A stretch of DNA of 64,000 nucleotides, from positions 124,001 through 188,000 of the forward strand of contig CAWFXP010000001.1 of NCBI GenBank assembly GCA_963819905.1. Reading direction: 5' to 3'. The DNA comes from CAWCQC01 sp963819905 (lineage in GTDB: Bacteria; Actinomycetota; Thermoleophilia; Gaiellales; Gaiellaceae). Of the stretch, positions 8,796 through 17,047 are shown piece by piece. The position numbers were made by a program, and so were the translations under genes. Under the pieces are notes generated by a model, which was not told the origin of the DNA, did no database searches, and saw nothing but the letters and a program-made list of their open reading frames with translations. The first letter of the stretch is position 1. Each line of letters begins with the position of its first letter.

Positions 8796-9755
8796 GTGAA
8801 GGTCTGCGTCGTCGGCGGCGGCTCGTGGGGATCGGCGTTCGCAGCGCTCCTCGCCGCTCGGGGGCACGAGGTGTCGCTGGCCTGCCGGGACGCGGCCCAG
8901 GCGGCGATCATCGGCGAGACGGGTCGCAACCCGCGCTACCTCACCGAGATCGATCTCTCGCGCGTGCGGGCCTGCGCGCTCGCCGAGGCGCCGCTCGAGA
9001 ACGCCGACCTCGTCGTCCTGGCGGTGCCGAGCCGGGCGTTCGCCGAGGTCGTCTCGGCGCTTCCGGCCGACGGCGGCCCGCTCCTGATCCTGACGAAGGG
9101 GCTCGATCCCGCCACCGGGAAGCGGCTGTCGGAGCTCGTCGAGGGGCGTCCGAAGGCGGCGCTCTCCGGACCGAACCACGCCGAGGAGATCGGCCAGGGG
9201 CTGCCGGCGGCGACGGTCGTCGCCTCCGACGATCTCGAGCTGGCCGTGCAGCTCCAGCACGAGCTCATCTCGCCGGCGTTCCGGGTCTATGCCAGCGACG
9301 ACCTCGTCGGCGTCGAGCTCTGCGGAGCGGCGAAGAACGTGATCGCGCTGGCGGCCGGCGGCGTCGACGGCCTGGCCCTGGGCGACAACGCGAAGGCGGG
9401 GCTGATCAGCAGAGGGCTGCGCGAGATGGCCCGCCTCGGCGAGGCGTTCGGCGCCCGCCCCGAGACGTTCGCGGGGCTCGCGGGCATGGGCGACCTGGTT
9501 GTCACCTGCTGGAGCCGGCACAGCCGGAACCGGCGCGCGGGCGAGCTCATCGCGCTCGGGCGGACGGCGGAGCAGGCGGCCGCCGAGATACGGACCGCGG
9601 TCGAGGGGCTCACGACCGCCCCGGTTCTCGCCGAGCTCGGTCGCCGCGCCGGCATCGAGCTTCCGATCACGGGGGCGGTGGTCGCCATCATGCGCGGCGC
9701 TCCGCCCGGGGAGCTCGTCGCGGCGCTGATGGAGCGAGAGCCGAGAACCGAGTAG
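8796..9755 (+). CDS. gpsA: Glycerol-3-phosphate dehydrogenase [NAD(P)+]
   Basis: Reduces dihydroxyacetone phosphate to sn-glycerol 3-phosphate for phospholipid backbones. The 319-residue protein begins at a GTG preceded by a clear purine-rich Shine-Dalgarno (GGGAAGGGAG at 8781-8790). The N-terminus CVVGGGSWGSAFA is the NAD(P)-binding loop; GPNHAEEI and AAKNVIALAAGG, with the catalytic Lys, are hallmarks, as is GMGDLVVTC. It follows plsC-der, keeping lipid precursor genes together. Confidence 0.95.
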   Translation: MKVCVVGGGSWGSAFAALLAARGHEVSLACRDAAQAAIIGETGRNPRYLTEIDLSRVRACALAEAPLENADLVVLAVPSRAFAEVVSALPADGGPLLILTKGLDPATGKRLSELVEGRPKAALSGPNHAEEIGQGLPAATVVASDDLELAVQLQHELISPAFRVYASDDLVGVELCGAAKNVIALAAGGVDGLALGDNAKAGLISRGLREMARLGEAFGARPETFAGLAGMGDLVVTCWSRHSRNRRAGELIALGRTAEQAAAEIRTAVEGLTTAPVLAELGRRAGIELPITGAVVAIMRGAPPGELVAALMEREPRTE

Positions 9756-9769
9756 GTACCGTGGGGGGC

Positions 9770-11152
9770 ATGCCCTCCCGCAGACGGCGATGGGTCGCCG
9801 CAGCCTCGCTCGTGGCGGCCGCCGCGATCGCCTCGGCGGCGTGCGGCGGCGCCTCCGGCCCCTCGGGCGCCCGCAGCGAGGGAGCGGCGCACGTCCCTGC
9901 CGGCACCGTCGCCTACCTCTCCCTCGACACCGAGCTCGAGTCGGCGAAGTGGCAGGCGCTCGCCGCGCTCGTCGATCGCTTTCCCTCCGGCCCCGAGGTG
10001 CTCGACCGGCTGGCGGATCTCGGCCCTGCGCTCGGGCCGGAGGTCGGGCTGGCGCTCCTCGGGCCCGCCGGCGGCGCACACCCGGCAGCCGTCGTCGTGA
10101 CGGATCCCGCCGAGCCGGCCGCGCTCGAGCAGGCTCTCGACGAGGAGGGGCTCGTGTGGGACACCGACGACGGCTGGTACGTCCTCGGCCGAAGCCGTGC
10201 GGCGGTCGACCGGGCCGTCGCCGGTGCCGACGAGGCGTCGCTCGCCGAGACCGATCGGTACCGCGCGGCCGTCGACGGGCTCCCCGCCGACGCGGTCGCA
10301 ACGCTCTACGCGAGCGGTACGGCGCTCCTCGCTGGAGCACCCGCCTCCGGCCTCACGTCTCTGGCGGTCGCCCTGGGCGCGCCGGAGGCACTCGGCCTCG
10401 CCGCCGTGGCCGAGCCACAGGGCGTCAGGCTCGTGGGCGCGCTCCCGGGCGCGCTTCCTCCTCCTGCTCCGCTCGCCCCGGAGCTGCCCGCCGTCGCGCC
10501 CGCCGATGCGCTCTCCTACGCCTCGGTCTCCGACCTGGCGCCCGCAATCGAGCGCCTCGCCGGCGCCTCGCAGCTCGGGGGCCCGCTGGCAGCGGGGCTC
10601 GCCGACCTCCTCGCGCCGGTCGTCGCGGGCGAGGCGGCGCTCGTGGTCGGGCCTGGTGCGCCGAGGCCGGTGGTGACGCTCCTGCTCGCGCCTCGCGATC
10701 CGCAGGCGGCCGCCGAGGCCCTCGACGAGCTGGTCGAGTCGCTCGGCACGCTCGCGCCGCTCCTCGGCGGGGAGGCCCCCTCGCTCACGCTCACCCCGGT
10801 CACGGTGGCCGGCATCGAGGCAACCCGGATCGAGCTCGGGGCGGATCGCGAGCTGTTCGCCGCGCTCGTGGGCGACCACGTCGTCCTGACGAGCGCCGAG
10901 GACGGGCTGGCCGCGATCGCCGCCGACGACGTGAGGCGCCTGGCCGAGGATCCTCGTTTCCTGTCGGCCGTCGCTGCGAGCGGGATGCCCTCCGAGACGA
11001 GCGCGTTCGCCTGGGTCGATCTCACCGAAGCCACGGCCCTCGCGGCCGCCGACCTCGAGGCCGAGCTCTCCCCGCTCGGGTTCGTCCTCCTGTATGCGCT
11101 GCCGGGCGCCGGCGGAGGGGTCTCCCTCGCCGGGTACCTCGGCGTCGAGTAA
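9770..11152 (+). CDS. DUF3352-type secreted lipoprotein of unknown function
   Basis: Protein of 460 residues with a twin-arginine-rich N-terminus, a hydrophobic core and a lipobox ending in SAACGG (Cys at residue 24), so it is probably exported and lipid-anchored. The rest is Ala/Leu/Glu-rich with repeated patterns such as FVWVDL-like and YASG segments and alternating strands and helices, resembling DUF3352 proteins of Actinobacteria and Cyanobacteria. No catalytic motif is visible. Start ATG at 9770 was chosen to precede the RRRRW signal; an in-frame GTG lies nine bases upstream. It sits alone between gpsA and metK. Confidence 0.65.
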   Translation: MPSRRRRWVAAASLVAAAAIASAACGGASGPSGARSEGAAHVPAGTVAYLSLDTELESAKWQALAALVDRFPSGPEVLDRLADLGPALGPEVGLALLGPAGGAHPAAVVVTDPAEPAALEQALDEEGLVWDTDDGWYVLGRSRAAVDRAVAGADEASLAETDRYRAAVDGLPADAVATLYASGTALLAGAPASGLTSLAVALGAPEALGLAAVAEPQGVRLVGALPGALPPPAPLAPELPAVAPADALSYASVSDLAPAIERLAGASQLGGPLAAGLADLLAPVVAGEAALVVGPGAPRPVVTLLLAPRDPQAAAEALDELVESLGTLAPLLGGEAPSLTLTPVTVAGIEATRIELGADRELFAALVGDHVVLTSAEDGLAAIAADDVRRLAEDPRFLSAVAASGMPSETSAFAWVDLTEATALAAADLEAELSPLGFVLLYALPGAGGGVSLAGYLGVE

Positions 11153-11155
11153 GGT
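11150..11155 (+). promoter_or_regulatory. -10 element of metK
   Basis: TAAGGT overlaps the stop of the preceding gene and lies eight bases before the metK ATG, giving a nearly leaderless transcript. No SAM riboswitch can fit. Confidence 0.45.
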
Positions 11156-11163
11156 CGGGGCCG

Positions 11164-12444
11164 ATGGCGCTCAGGACGTTCCCGTTCACCTCCGAGTCGG
11201 TCACCGAAGGACACCCCGACAAGGTCGCGGACCAGGTGTCGGACGCGATCCTCGACGCGATCCTGGCGGAGGATCCATTCGGGCGGGTCGCCTGCGAGAC
11301 GCTCGTGACGACCGGTCTCGTGGTCGTCGCCGGCGAGATCACCACCGAGACCTACGTCGACATCCCGAAGGTCGTGCGGAGCCAGATCAAGAGCATCGGC
11401 TACGACCGTGCCAAGTACGGGTTCGACGCCGACACGTGCGGTGTCATCGTGTCGATCGACGGCCAGTCGCCGGACATCGCCCAGGGGGTCGACGACGCCT
11501 ACGAGCGCCGGCACACACCGGGCGACGACGATCCGCTCGACCGGGTCGGCGCGGGCGACCAGGGGATGATGTTCGGCTTCGCCTGCACCGAGACCGACGA
11601 GCTGATGCCGCTGCCGATCCTGCTCGCCCATCGCATCTGCCACCGGCTCGCCGAGGTGCGCAAGGCACAGCTCGTGCCGTACCTCCGCCCGGACGGCAAG
11701 GCGCAGGTCACGGTGCGCTACGAGCTCTCCGAGGACGGCGTTCCGCGACCGATCGAGATCGAGCGGGTCGTCGTCTCGACCCAGCACGCGGACGGCCTCG
11801 ACATCGAGGCGATGGTCAAGCCGGACGTGATCGAGAACGTGCTCCACCCGATCCTGCCACACTCGCTGTACGACGAGCGCCGCCTCGAGGAGCGCGACTT
11901 CGTGCTCGTCAACCCCACGGGGCGGTTCGTCGCGGGCGGCCCGATCTCGGACACCGGGGTCACCGGCCGGAAGATCATCGTCGACACGTACGGCGGCATG
12001 GCCCGGCACGGCGGCGGCGCCTTCTCCGGGAAGGACCCGACGAAGGTCGACCGTTCCGCCGCTTACATGACGCGCTACGTCGCGAAGAACGTCGTCGCCG
12101 CGGGGCTCGCCGCTCGCTGCGAGCTCCAGGTCGCCTACGCGATCGGCGTGGCGCACCCCGTGTCGGTCGAGCTCGACTGCTTCGGGACGGAGGTGGTCGA
12201 CCTGGGGACGATCGAGGAGCTCGTCCGGGAGCACTTCGACCTGCGTCCTGCGGCGATCCTCCGGGATCTCGACCTCCGCCGGCCGATCTACGCGAAGACC
12301 GCCGCCTACGGCCACTTCGGCCGTGACGACCACGACTTCACCTGGGAGCGGGTCGACAAGGCCGAGGCCCTGCGCCGGGCGGCAGGCCTCGAGGCGGTCT
12401 ACTCGTCCGGCTCGAGCTCGAGCGCCACCGAGTTGATGCAGTAG
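11164..12444 (+). CDS. metK: S-adenosylmethionine synthetase
   Basis: Makes S-adenosylmethionine from ATP and methionine. The 426-residue protein has GHPDK (residues 16-20, ATP/metal), the hexapeptide GAGDQG (129-134) and the P-loop-like GGGAFSGKDPTKVDRSAAY. The conserved domain ends around FTWERVDKAEALRRAAGL; a further tail of about 18 residues rich in Ser is encoded in sequence that is antisense to the 3' end of msrB, with a 46-base convergent overlap. The tail is probably functionally neutral. Confidence 0.96.
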   Translation: MALRTFPFTSESVTEGHPDKVADQVSDAILDAILAEDPFGRVACETLVTTGLVVVAGEITTETYVDIPKVVRSQIKSIGYDRAKYGFDADTCGVIVSIDGQSPDIAQGVDDAYERRHTPGDDDPLDRVGAGDQGMMFGFACTETDELMPLPILLAHRICHRLAEVRKAQLVPYLRPDGKAQVTVRYELSEDGVPRPIEIERVVVSTQHADGLDIEAMVKPDVIENVLHPILPHSLYDERRLEERDFVLVNPTGRFVAGGPISDTGVTGRKIIVDTYGGMARHGGGAFSGKDPTKVDRSAAYMTRYVAKNVVAAGLAARCELQVAYAIGVAHPVSVELDCFGTEVVDLGTIEELVREHFDLRPAAILRDLDLRRPIYAKTAAYGHFGRDDHDFTWERVDKAEALRRAAGLEAVYSSGSSSSATELMQ

Positions 12445-12797
12445 CGCAGCCCCGTCGGGCCCGGGCCGTCGGGGAACACGTGGCCGAGGTGGCCCTCGCA
12501 GGAGGCGCAGAGCACCTCGGTGCGGGTCATGCCGTGGCTCGCGTCCTCCTCGGTCGCCACCGCGTTCTCGGAGGCAGGCTCGTAGAAGCTCGGCCAGCCG
12601 GTGCCGGACTCGAACTTCGCGTCCGAGCGGAAGAGCTCGGTTCCGCAGCCGGCACACCGGTACGTCCCGGTCTGCTTGGAGTCGAGGTGCTCGCCGCTGA
12701 ACGGCCGCTCGGTCGCCTTGCGGCGGAGGACCTCGTACTGCTCCGTCGAGAGCTCCCGGCGCCACTCCTCGTCGGTCTTGTGCACCCGCTCGGGCAT
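12399..12797 (-). CDS. msrB: Peptide-methionine (R)-S-oxide reductase
   Basis: Repairs methionine-R-sulfoxide in oxidised proteins. The 132-residue protein has zinc ligands C48, C51, C97 and C100 (CAGC and CASC), the SGTGWPSFY block, and the catalytic Cys C120 in RYCINS. The ATG at 12797 was chosen because GGAGGAG lies just upstream; an in-frame TTG 27 bases earlier has no such site. It starts 19 bases after the DtxR-type regulator stop, so the two form an operon. Its 3' end overlaps metK antisense. Confidence 0.95.
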   Translation of the reverse strand: MPERVHKTDEEWRRELSTEQYEVLRRKATERPFSGEHLDSKQTGTYRCAGCGTELFRSDAKFESGTGWPSFYEPASENAVATEEDASHGMTRTEVLCASCEGHLGHVFPDGPGPTGLRYCINSVALELEPDE

Positions 12798-12816
12798 GGG
12801 CTCCTCCTCGTCTGGG

Positions 12817-13509
12817 TCAGGCAACCGGCCGCACGAACAGGCCTCCGGCCGCCCGCTCGCCGATCGCGCGTTCGTCGCCCTCGACTCGCACCACGACCTG
12901 GCCCGCTTCCGGCTGTGCGGTCCGAACCTCGACCTCGGTCCCCGGCACGAGGCCCTCGTCGTAGAACCAGTGCAGGAGCGACCCGTCGTGCTCGGCGAGC
13001 CGGACGATCGTCGCCCGGGCGCCGGGCTCGAGGTCGGAGAGCGGCGTCAGCTCGCGGTTCTCGGCCTGCTCGACGTCGGGGTCGACCGGCCAGCCGTGCG
13101 GGCAGCGGTCGGGGTTCCCGAGGCGCTCGCGGATCCGTTCGATCATGTCGTCGGTAAACGTGTCGGCCAGCGCGTCCGCGTGCTCGTGCGACTCGGCCCC
13201 GGTGTAGCCCATGAAGTCCGTCAGCAGGCGCTCGATCAGCCGGTGCCGGCGGATTACGCGCTCTGCGGCGACCCTTCCCGCCGGGGTGAGGATGACCTCC
13301 TTGCGCTCGCCCCGCTCGACGAGGCCGTCCGCCTCGAGCCGCTTCAGCATCTCCCCGGCCGATGCCCGAGACACGCCGAGCATGTCGGCGACACGGGCGG
13401 CGAGGGCGGGGGAGTCCTTCACGACGGGCCCGTACTCGCCTACGGGAAAGGCGAGGAAGTAGATCGTCTCGAGATAGGTGTCGACCGAATGGCCGTGCCC
13501 CTGGCTCAT
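12817..13509 (-). CDS. DtxR/MntR-family metal-dependent repressor
   Basis: Iron- or manganese-sensing repressor of 230 residues. It has an N-terminal winged helix (AARVADMLGVSRASAGEMLKR), a dimerisation and metal-binding domain (RRHRLIERLL with H and E ligands, GAESHEHADALAD, and NPDRCPHGWPVD where DtxR keeps its Cys ligand), and a C-terminal FeoA/SH3-like domain. The Cys suggests an IdeR/DtxR-type iron sensor rather than classical MntR, but specificity is uncertain. Co-transcription with msrB hints at a link between metal status and oxidative repair. Confidence 0.85.
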   Translation of the reverse strand: MSQGHGHSVDTYLETIYFLAFPVGEYGPVVKDSPALAARVADMLGVSRASAGEMLKRLEADGLVERGERKEVILTPAGRVAAERVIRRHRLIERLLTDFMGYTGAESHEHADALADTFTDDMIERIRERLGNPDRCPHGWPVDPDVEQAENRELTPLSDLEPGARATIVRLAEHDGSLLHWFYDEGLVPGTEVEVRTAQPEAGQVVVRVEGDERAIGERAAGGLFVRPVA

Positions 13510-13515
13510 GGGGCG

Positions 13516-13521
13516 AGTCTA
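13516..13521 (-). promoter_or_regulatory. -10 element of the DtxR-type regulator (leaderless)
   Basis: TAGACT on the minus strand ends exactly six bases before the ATG at 13509. The divergent priA promoter is about 50 bases away. Confidence 0.6.
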
Positions 13522-13572
13522 CCCGCCGGCGCCCGTAGCTGATCGCGGCCGGGCCGAGGCCGGGCGAGTCTC

Positions 13573-13578
13573 TAGGCT
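13573..13578 (+). promoter_or_regulatory. -10 element of priA (leaderless)
   Basis: TAGGCT ends six bases before the GTG at 13585; no Shine-Dalgarno precedes the start. Confidence 0.6.
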
Positions 13579-13584
13579 GGCCTC

Positions 13585-15519
13585 GTGGCGCTCTACGCCT
13601 CCGTCTTCCCGCTCGTCACCACGCGTGCCCTCGCCCGCCCGTTCACCTACCTCGGCGACGGGCTCGAGAAAGGCACGGTCGTCTCGGTCCGGCTCGGCGC
13701 GGCGCGGAGGCGGGGGGTCGTCGCGGAGCTCACCGAGGACGCGCCCCCCGGGGTCGAGGCGGTCCCTGTCGAACGTGTGCTCGGAGCGATCCCGCCGGCG
13801 CTCGTCGACCTCGCCCTCTGGGTCGCGGACTACTACGGCTCGACGCCGGCTCGCGCGCTCGCCCTCGTCGCGCCCCAGGGGCGAGTGCGAGCACGGCGTG
13901 CCCGCAAGGAGCGCCCGGCCTCCCGCCGGCTGGAGCCGGACGCTCGGCCGCTCGCCCTGACCCCGACGCAGGAGGCGGCGCTGGAGCGAATCGTGGCGGC
14001 CTTCGGAACGGGAGCGCGCTTCCTTCTGCACGGTGCGACCGGCAGCGGGAAGACCGAGGTCTATCTCCGCGCGTGCGCCGAGGCGCTCGAGCGCGGACGC
14101 ACCGCGATCGTGCTCGTGCCGGAGATCGCCCTCACCCCGCAGATCCTCGCCCGCTTCCGCGCTCGCTTCGGCGACACCGTGGCCTGCCTCCACTCGGGCC
14201 TCACCGAAGCCGAGCGCCGCGACGAGCGCGAGCGGATCGCCGGCGGGGAGGCGCGCGTCGTCGTGGGCGCCCGCTCCGCCGTGTTCGCGCCGCTCGAGCG
14301 GCTCGGCGTCGTCTGCGTCGACGAGGAGCACGATCCGTCGTACAAGCACGAGTCGGATCCTCGCTACGACGCGCGGACCGTGGCCGCCCAGAGGGCGTCC
14401 TTCGAGGGAGCGGTCGCCGTCTTCGGCACCGCGACGCCGCGGCCGGAGAGCTGGGCGCTGCTCGACCGCATCGAGCTGGGCGGTCGCCTCGGCGCGCCGC
14501 TCCCGCCGGTCCGCGTCGTCGACCTGCGCCGGGAGAGCGGCTATCCGCTGTCGGCGCCCCTGCTCGCCGGTCTCGGTGAGATCGCCGACCGCGGCGGCAA
14601 GGCGATCCTCCTCCTCAACCGCCGGGGCCTCGCTCCTGCGCTCCACTGCCGGGGCTGCGGCGGGACGCTTCGCTGCCCGTCCTGCGACGTCGCGCTGGCG
14701 CTCCATTCGGATCGGCGCCTGCACTGCCACCACTGCGGCTACGCCGTCTCGGCGCCGGCGCTCTGCCCCGCCTGCGGGTCGGCCGAGCTCGCACGGCTCG
14801 GGGCCGGAACGGAACGGCTCGAGCAGGAGCTCGCCACGAGCCTGCCCGAGCTCGAGCTCTTCCGCCTCGACGCGGACGCGGCCGCGGCGCCGGGACGCTA
14901 CGAGGAGATCCTGGCCGGCTTCGCACTGGCCGACCGGGCCGTGCTGCTCGGGACGCAGATGGTGGCCAAGGGGCACCACTTCGAGTCCGTGGCGCTCGCG
15001 GCGGTCGTCGACGCCGACACGGGCCTGCTCTTTCCCGACTTCCGCTCCGAGGAGCGGACGTTTCAGCTCGTCACCCAGCTCGCCGGCCGGAGCGGCAGGG
15101 ACGCGCCGGGGCGCGTGATCGTCCAGACCTTCAGCCCCGACGCGCGTCCCGTGTCGCTCGCGGCGCGCCACGCGGTGGAGGAGTTCCTGGCCGGTGAGCT
15201 CGCGCGCCGGCGGGAGCTCGGCTATCCGCCCTTCAACCACCTGGTCAGGCTGCTGGCGGCGGGCCCGGCTGCGGAGCTCCCGCTGGCGCTGCTCGGCCAG
15301 CTTCGGGCCAGCCTCGAGAGCACGGCCTCCGGCGCGACGTTGCTCGGGCCGGCGCCGCTCCTTCGCCTGCGAGGGCGCTTCCGGGCACAGCTGATCGTGA
15401 GGGCGCGCGACCCCCGGCCGGTCGTCAAGCGGGCGGCAGGGCTCCTCGAGTCGGCCGCGCGGGCGATGCGCCGCGACGAGGTGACGGCCACGATCGACGT
15501 CGATCCGCAGACGCTCTGA
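13585..15519 (+). CDS. priA: Primosomal protein N' (replication restart helicase PriA)
   Basis: Superfamily 2 helicase that reloads the replisome at stalled forks. The 644-residue protein has an N-terminal DNA-binding region, Walker A GATGSGKTEVY (150-160), a DEEH box (DEEHDPSYKHE), a zinc-binding insert with paired CxxC motifs (CRGC, CPSC, CHHC, CPAC), and the GTQMVAKGHHFE and RSGRDAPGRVIVQT helicase motifs. Many actinobacterial PriA proteins have lost helicase residues; here both Walker motifs remain, so it is probably an active ATPase. def and fmt follow, as in many bacteria. Confidence 0.93.
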   Translation: MALYASVFPLVTTRALARPFTYLGDGLEKGTVVSVRLGAARRRGVVAELTEDAPPGVEAVPVERVLGAIPPALVDLALWVADYYGSTPARALALVAPQGRVRARRARKERPASRRLEPDARPLALTPTQEAALERIVAAFGTGARFLLHGATGSGKTEVYLRACAEALERGRTAIVLVPEIALTPQILARFRARFGDTVACLHSGLTEAERRDERERIAGGEARVVVGARSAVFAPLERLGVVCVDEEHDPSYKHESDPRYDARTVAAQRASFEGAVAVFGTATPRPESWALLDRIELGGRLGAPLPPVRVVDLRRESGYPLSAPLLAGLGEIADRGGKAILLLNRRGLAPALHCRGCGGTLRCPSCDVALALHSDRRLHCHHCGYAVSAPALCPACGSAELARLGAGTERLEQELATSLPELELFRLDADAAAAPGRYEEILAGFALADRAVLLGTQMVAKGHHFESVALAAVVDADTGLLFPDFRSEERTFQLVTQLAGRSGRDAPGRVIVQTFSPDARPVSLAARHAVEEFLAGELARRRELGYPPFNHLVRLLAAGPAAELPLALLGQLRASLESTASGATLLGPAPLLRLRGRFRAQLIVRARDPRPVVKRAAGLLESAARAMRRDEVTATIDVDPQTL

Positions 15520-15533
15520 GCGATCGGCGTCAC

Positions 15534-15539
15534 TAGACT
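15534..15539 (+). promoter_or_regulatory. -10 element of def (leaderless)
   Basis: TAGACT ends six bases before the GTG at 15546, despite def lying only 26 bases after priA. Confidence 0.6.
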
Positions 15540-15545
15540 GGAGCC

Positions 15546-16121
15546 GTGGCACAGAGTGAGGTCACCGAGCGAGAGCGCGCGGCGGAACGCGAGGCCCGGC
15601 GCCGTTACGTCCTCGCGCAGGTCCGGCAGTACCCCGACCCCGTGCTCCGTCTACAGACCCGCCCGGTGGAGGAGTGCGACGACGCGCTCGCGACGCTCGT
15701 CCAGCGGATGACCGATGTCATGGCGGCGGCCCAGGGGGTCGGGCTCGCCGCGCCGCAGATCGGGATCCTCCAGCGCGTCCTCGTGTACCAGGCCGAGGAG
15801 GACGCCGAGCCGGCTGCCCTCGTCAACCCGGCGATCGTGTCCCGATCCGAGCAGGTCGACGTCGTCGACGAGGGATGTCTGTCCCTCGACGCCGCGGGCG
15901 TCACGGTGCCCGTGGAGCGGTCGACGTCGGTCGTCATCGAGGCGCTCTCGCCGGTCGGCGAGTCGATCCGGATAGAGGCGGAGGGTCTCGAGGCGCGCGT
16001 GATCCAGCACGAGGTCGATCATCTCGACGGCGTCCTGATCATCGACCGGACGGCGCCCGAGGAGAGAAAGCGGGCGCTGGCCCAGCTCCGCCCGCAGCCG
16101 GTGCTCGGGCCGCTCTCCTGA
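15546..16121 (+). CDS. def: Peptide deformylase
   Basis: Removes the formyl group from nascent proteins. The 191-residue metalloenzyme carries all three family motifs: GVGLAAPQ (64-71), EGCLS (109-113, Cys metal ligand) and HEVDH (155-159, two His ligands and the catalytic Glu). The N-terminal ~25 residues are Glu/Arg-rich and longer than in E. coli. It is followed 22 bases later by fmt, the enzyme that adds the formyl group. Confidence 0.96.
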   Translation: MAQSEVTERERAAEREARRRYVLAQVRQYPDPVLRLQTRPVEECDDALATLVQRMTDVMAAAQGVGLAAPQIGILQRVLVYQAEEDAEPAALVNPAIVSRSEQVDVVDEGCLSLDAAGVTVPVERSTSVVIEALSPVGESIRIEAEGLEARVIQHEVDHLDGVLIIDRTAPEERKRALAQLRPQPVLGPLS

Positions 16122-16143
16122 GCCGCTTCCGGGTGGCAGCCTC

Positions 16144-16956
16144 GTGAAGCTCGTCGTGGCGGCGACTGCGCCGTTCGGCGCCGCCGTGCTCGAGGGGCTC
16201 GTCCGCCGCCACGACGTCGAGCTCCTGCTCACCCGGCCGGACCGCCCGCGCGGCCGCGGCCGGGCGCTCGGCGCCCCTCCGGCCAAGGAGGCCGCGGAGC
16301 GTCTCGGCATTCCGGTCGACCAGCCCGAGCAGCTCGAACGCGCGCCGGGCACGGCCGGGACGATCGTCGTCTGCGCGTACGGGGTGCTCGTGCCTCCGGC
16401 GCTCCTGGACGAGCGGCTCTGGTTGAACGTGCACCCGTCACTCCTGCCGCGCTGGCGCGGGGCCGCACCGGTCGAGCGCGCGATCATGGCGGGCGACGCC
16501 GAGACCGGGGTGACCATTCACCGCACGACGGCCGACCTCGACGCGGGGCCGGTCGCGGCACAGGGGAGCTTCCGGATCGGCCCCGAGGACGACGCCGGGG
16601 TCGTGTACGAGCACGCTGCCATCCTCGCGGTCGAGCTTCTCGACCAGGTTCTCGCCGAGCCGCGCTTCGAGCCCCAACCCGCCGCGGGAATCACCTACGC
16701 GGAGAAGATCACCGCCGACGACCGCCTGTTGGACTGGTCTCGACCGGCGCGGGAGCTCGTCGACCGCGTTCGCGCGCTCTCCCCCCACATCGGGGCCCGG
16801 GGCGTTGTCGCCGGCAGGCCCCTCACCGTGTGGCGCGCTCGTCCGGCCGGGCCGGAGGCGCTGCTCGTCGCCGGCGACGTCGAGCTGCTCGAGGTGCAGC
16901 CGGAGGGTCGCAGGCGCATGTCCGCCGCCGAGTACCTCCGCGGGCACCGCCCGTGA
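16144..16956 (+). CDS. fmt: Methionyl-tRNA formyltransferase
   Basis: Formylates initiator Met-tRNA using 10-formyltetrahydrofolate. The 270-residue protein is short against the usual ~310. The N-terminal catalytic domain is present: NVHPSLLPRWRGAAPV (N95, H97) and TIHRTTADLDAGPV with the catalytic Asp. The C-terminal domain is compact but ends normally (LEVQPEGRRRMSAAEYLRG), so the shortness is internal and not a truncation. GTG start at 16144. Confidence 0.93.
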   Translation: MKLVVAATAPFGAAVLEGLVRRHDVELLLTRPDRPRGRGRALGAPPAKEAAERLGIPVDQPEQLERAPGTAGTIVVCAYGVLVPPALLDERLWLNVHPSLLPRWRGAAPVERAIMAGDAETGVTIHRTTADLDAGPVAAQGSFRIGPEDDAGVVYEHAAILAVELLDQVLAEPRFEPQPAAGITYAEKITADDRLLDWSRPARELVDRVRALSPHIGARGVVAGRPLTVWRARPAGPEALLVAGDVELLEVQPEGRRRMSAAEYLRGHRP

Positions 16957-17020
16957 CCTTCGACACGATTCCGAGCGACTTTCGACTCACGGTGCGCGGG
17001 TCACGCGCGGATTCACCACC

Positions 17021-17026
17021 TAGGAT
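17021..17026 (+). promoter_or_regulatory. -10 element upstream of rsmB
   Basis: TAGGAT about 21 bases before the GTG, followed by a strong GGGAGGAGG Shine-Dalgarno, so this transcript should have a short leader. Confidence 0.45.
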
Positions 17027-17047
17027 CGAAGCGGGAGGAGGCGAGGG

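Noticed and set aside
11153..11163. SAM riboswitch ahead of metK
   Set aside because: Only 11 bases separate metK from the upstream gene.
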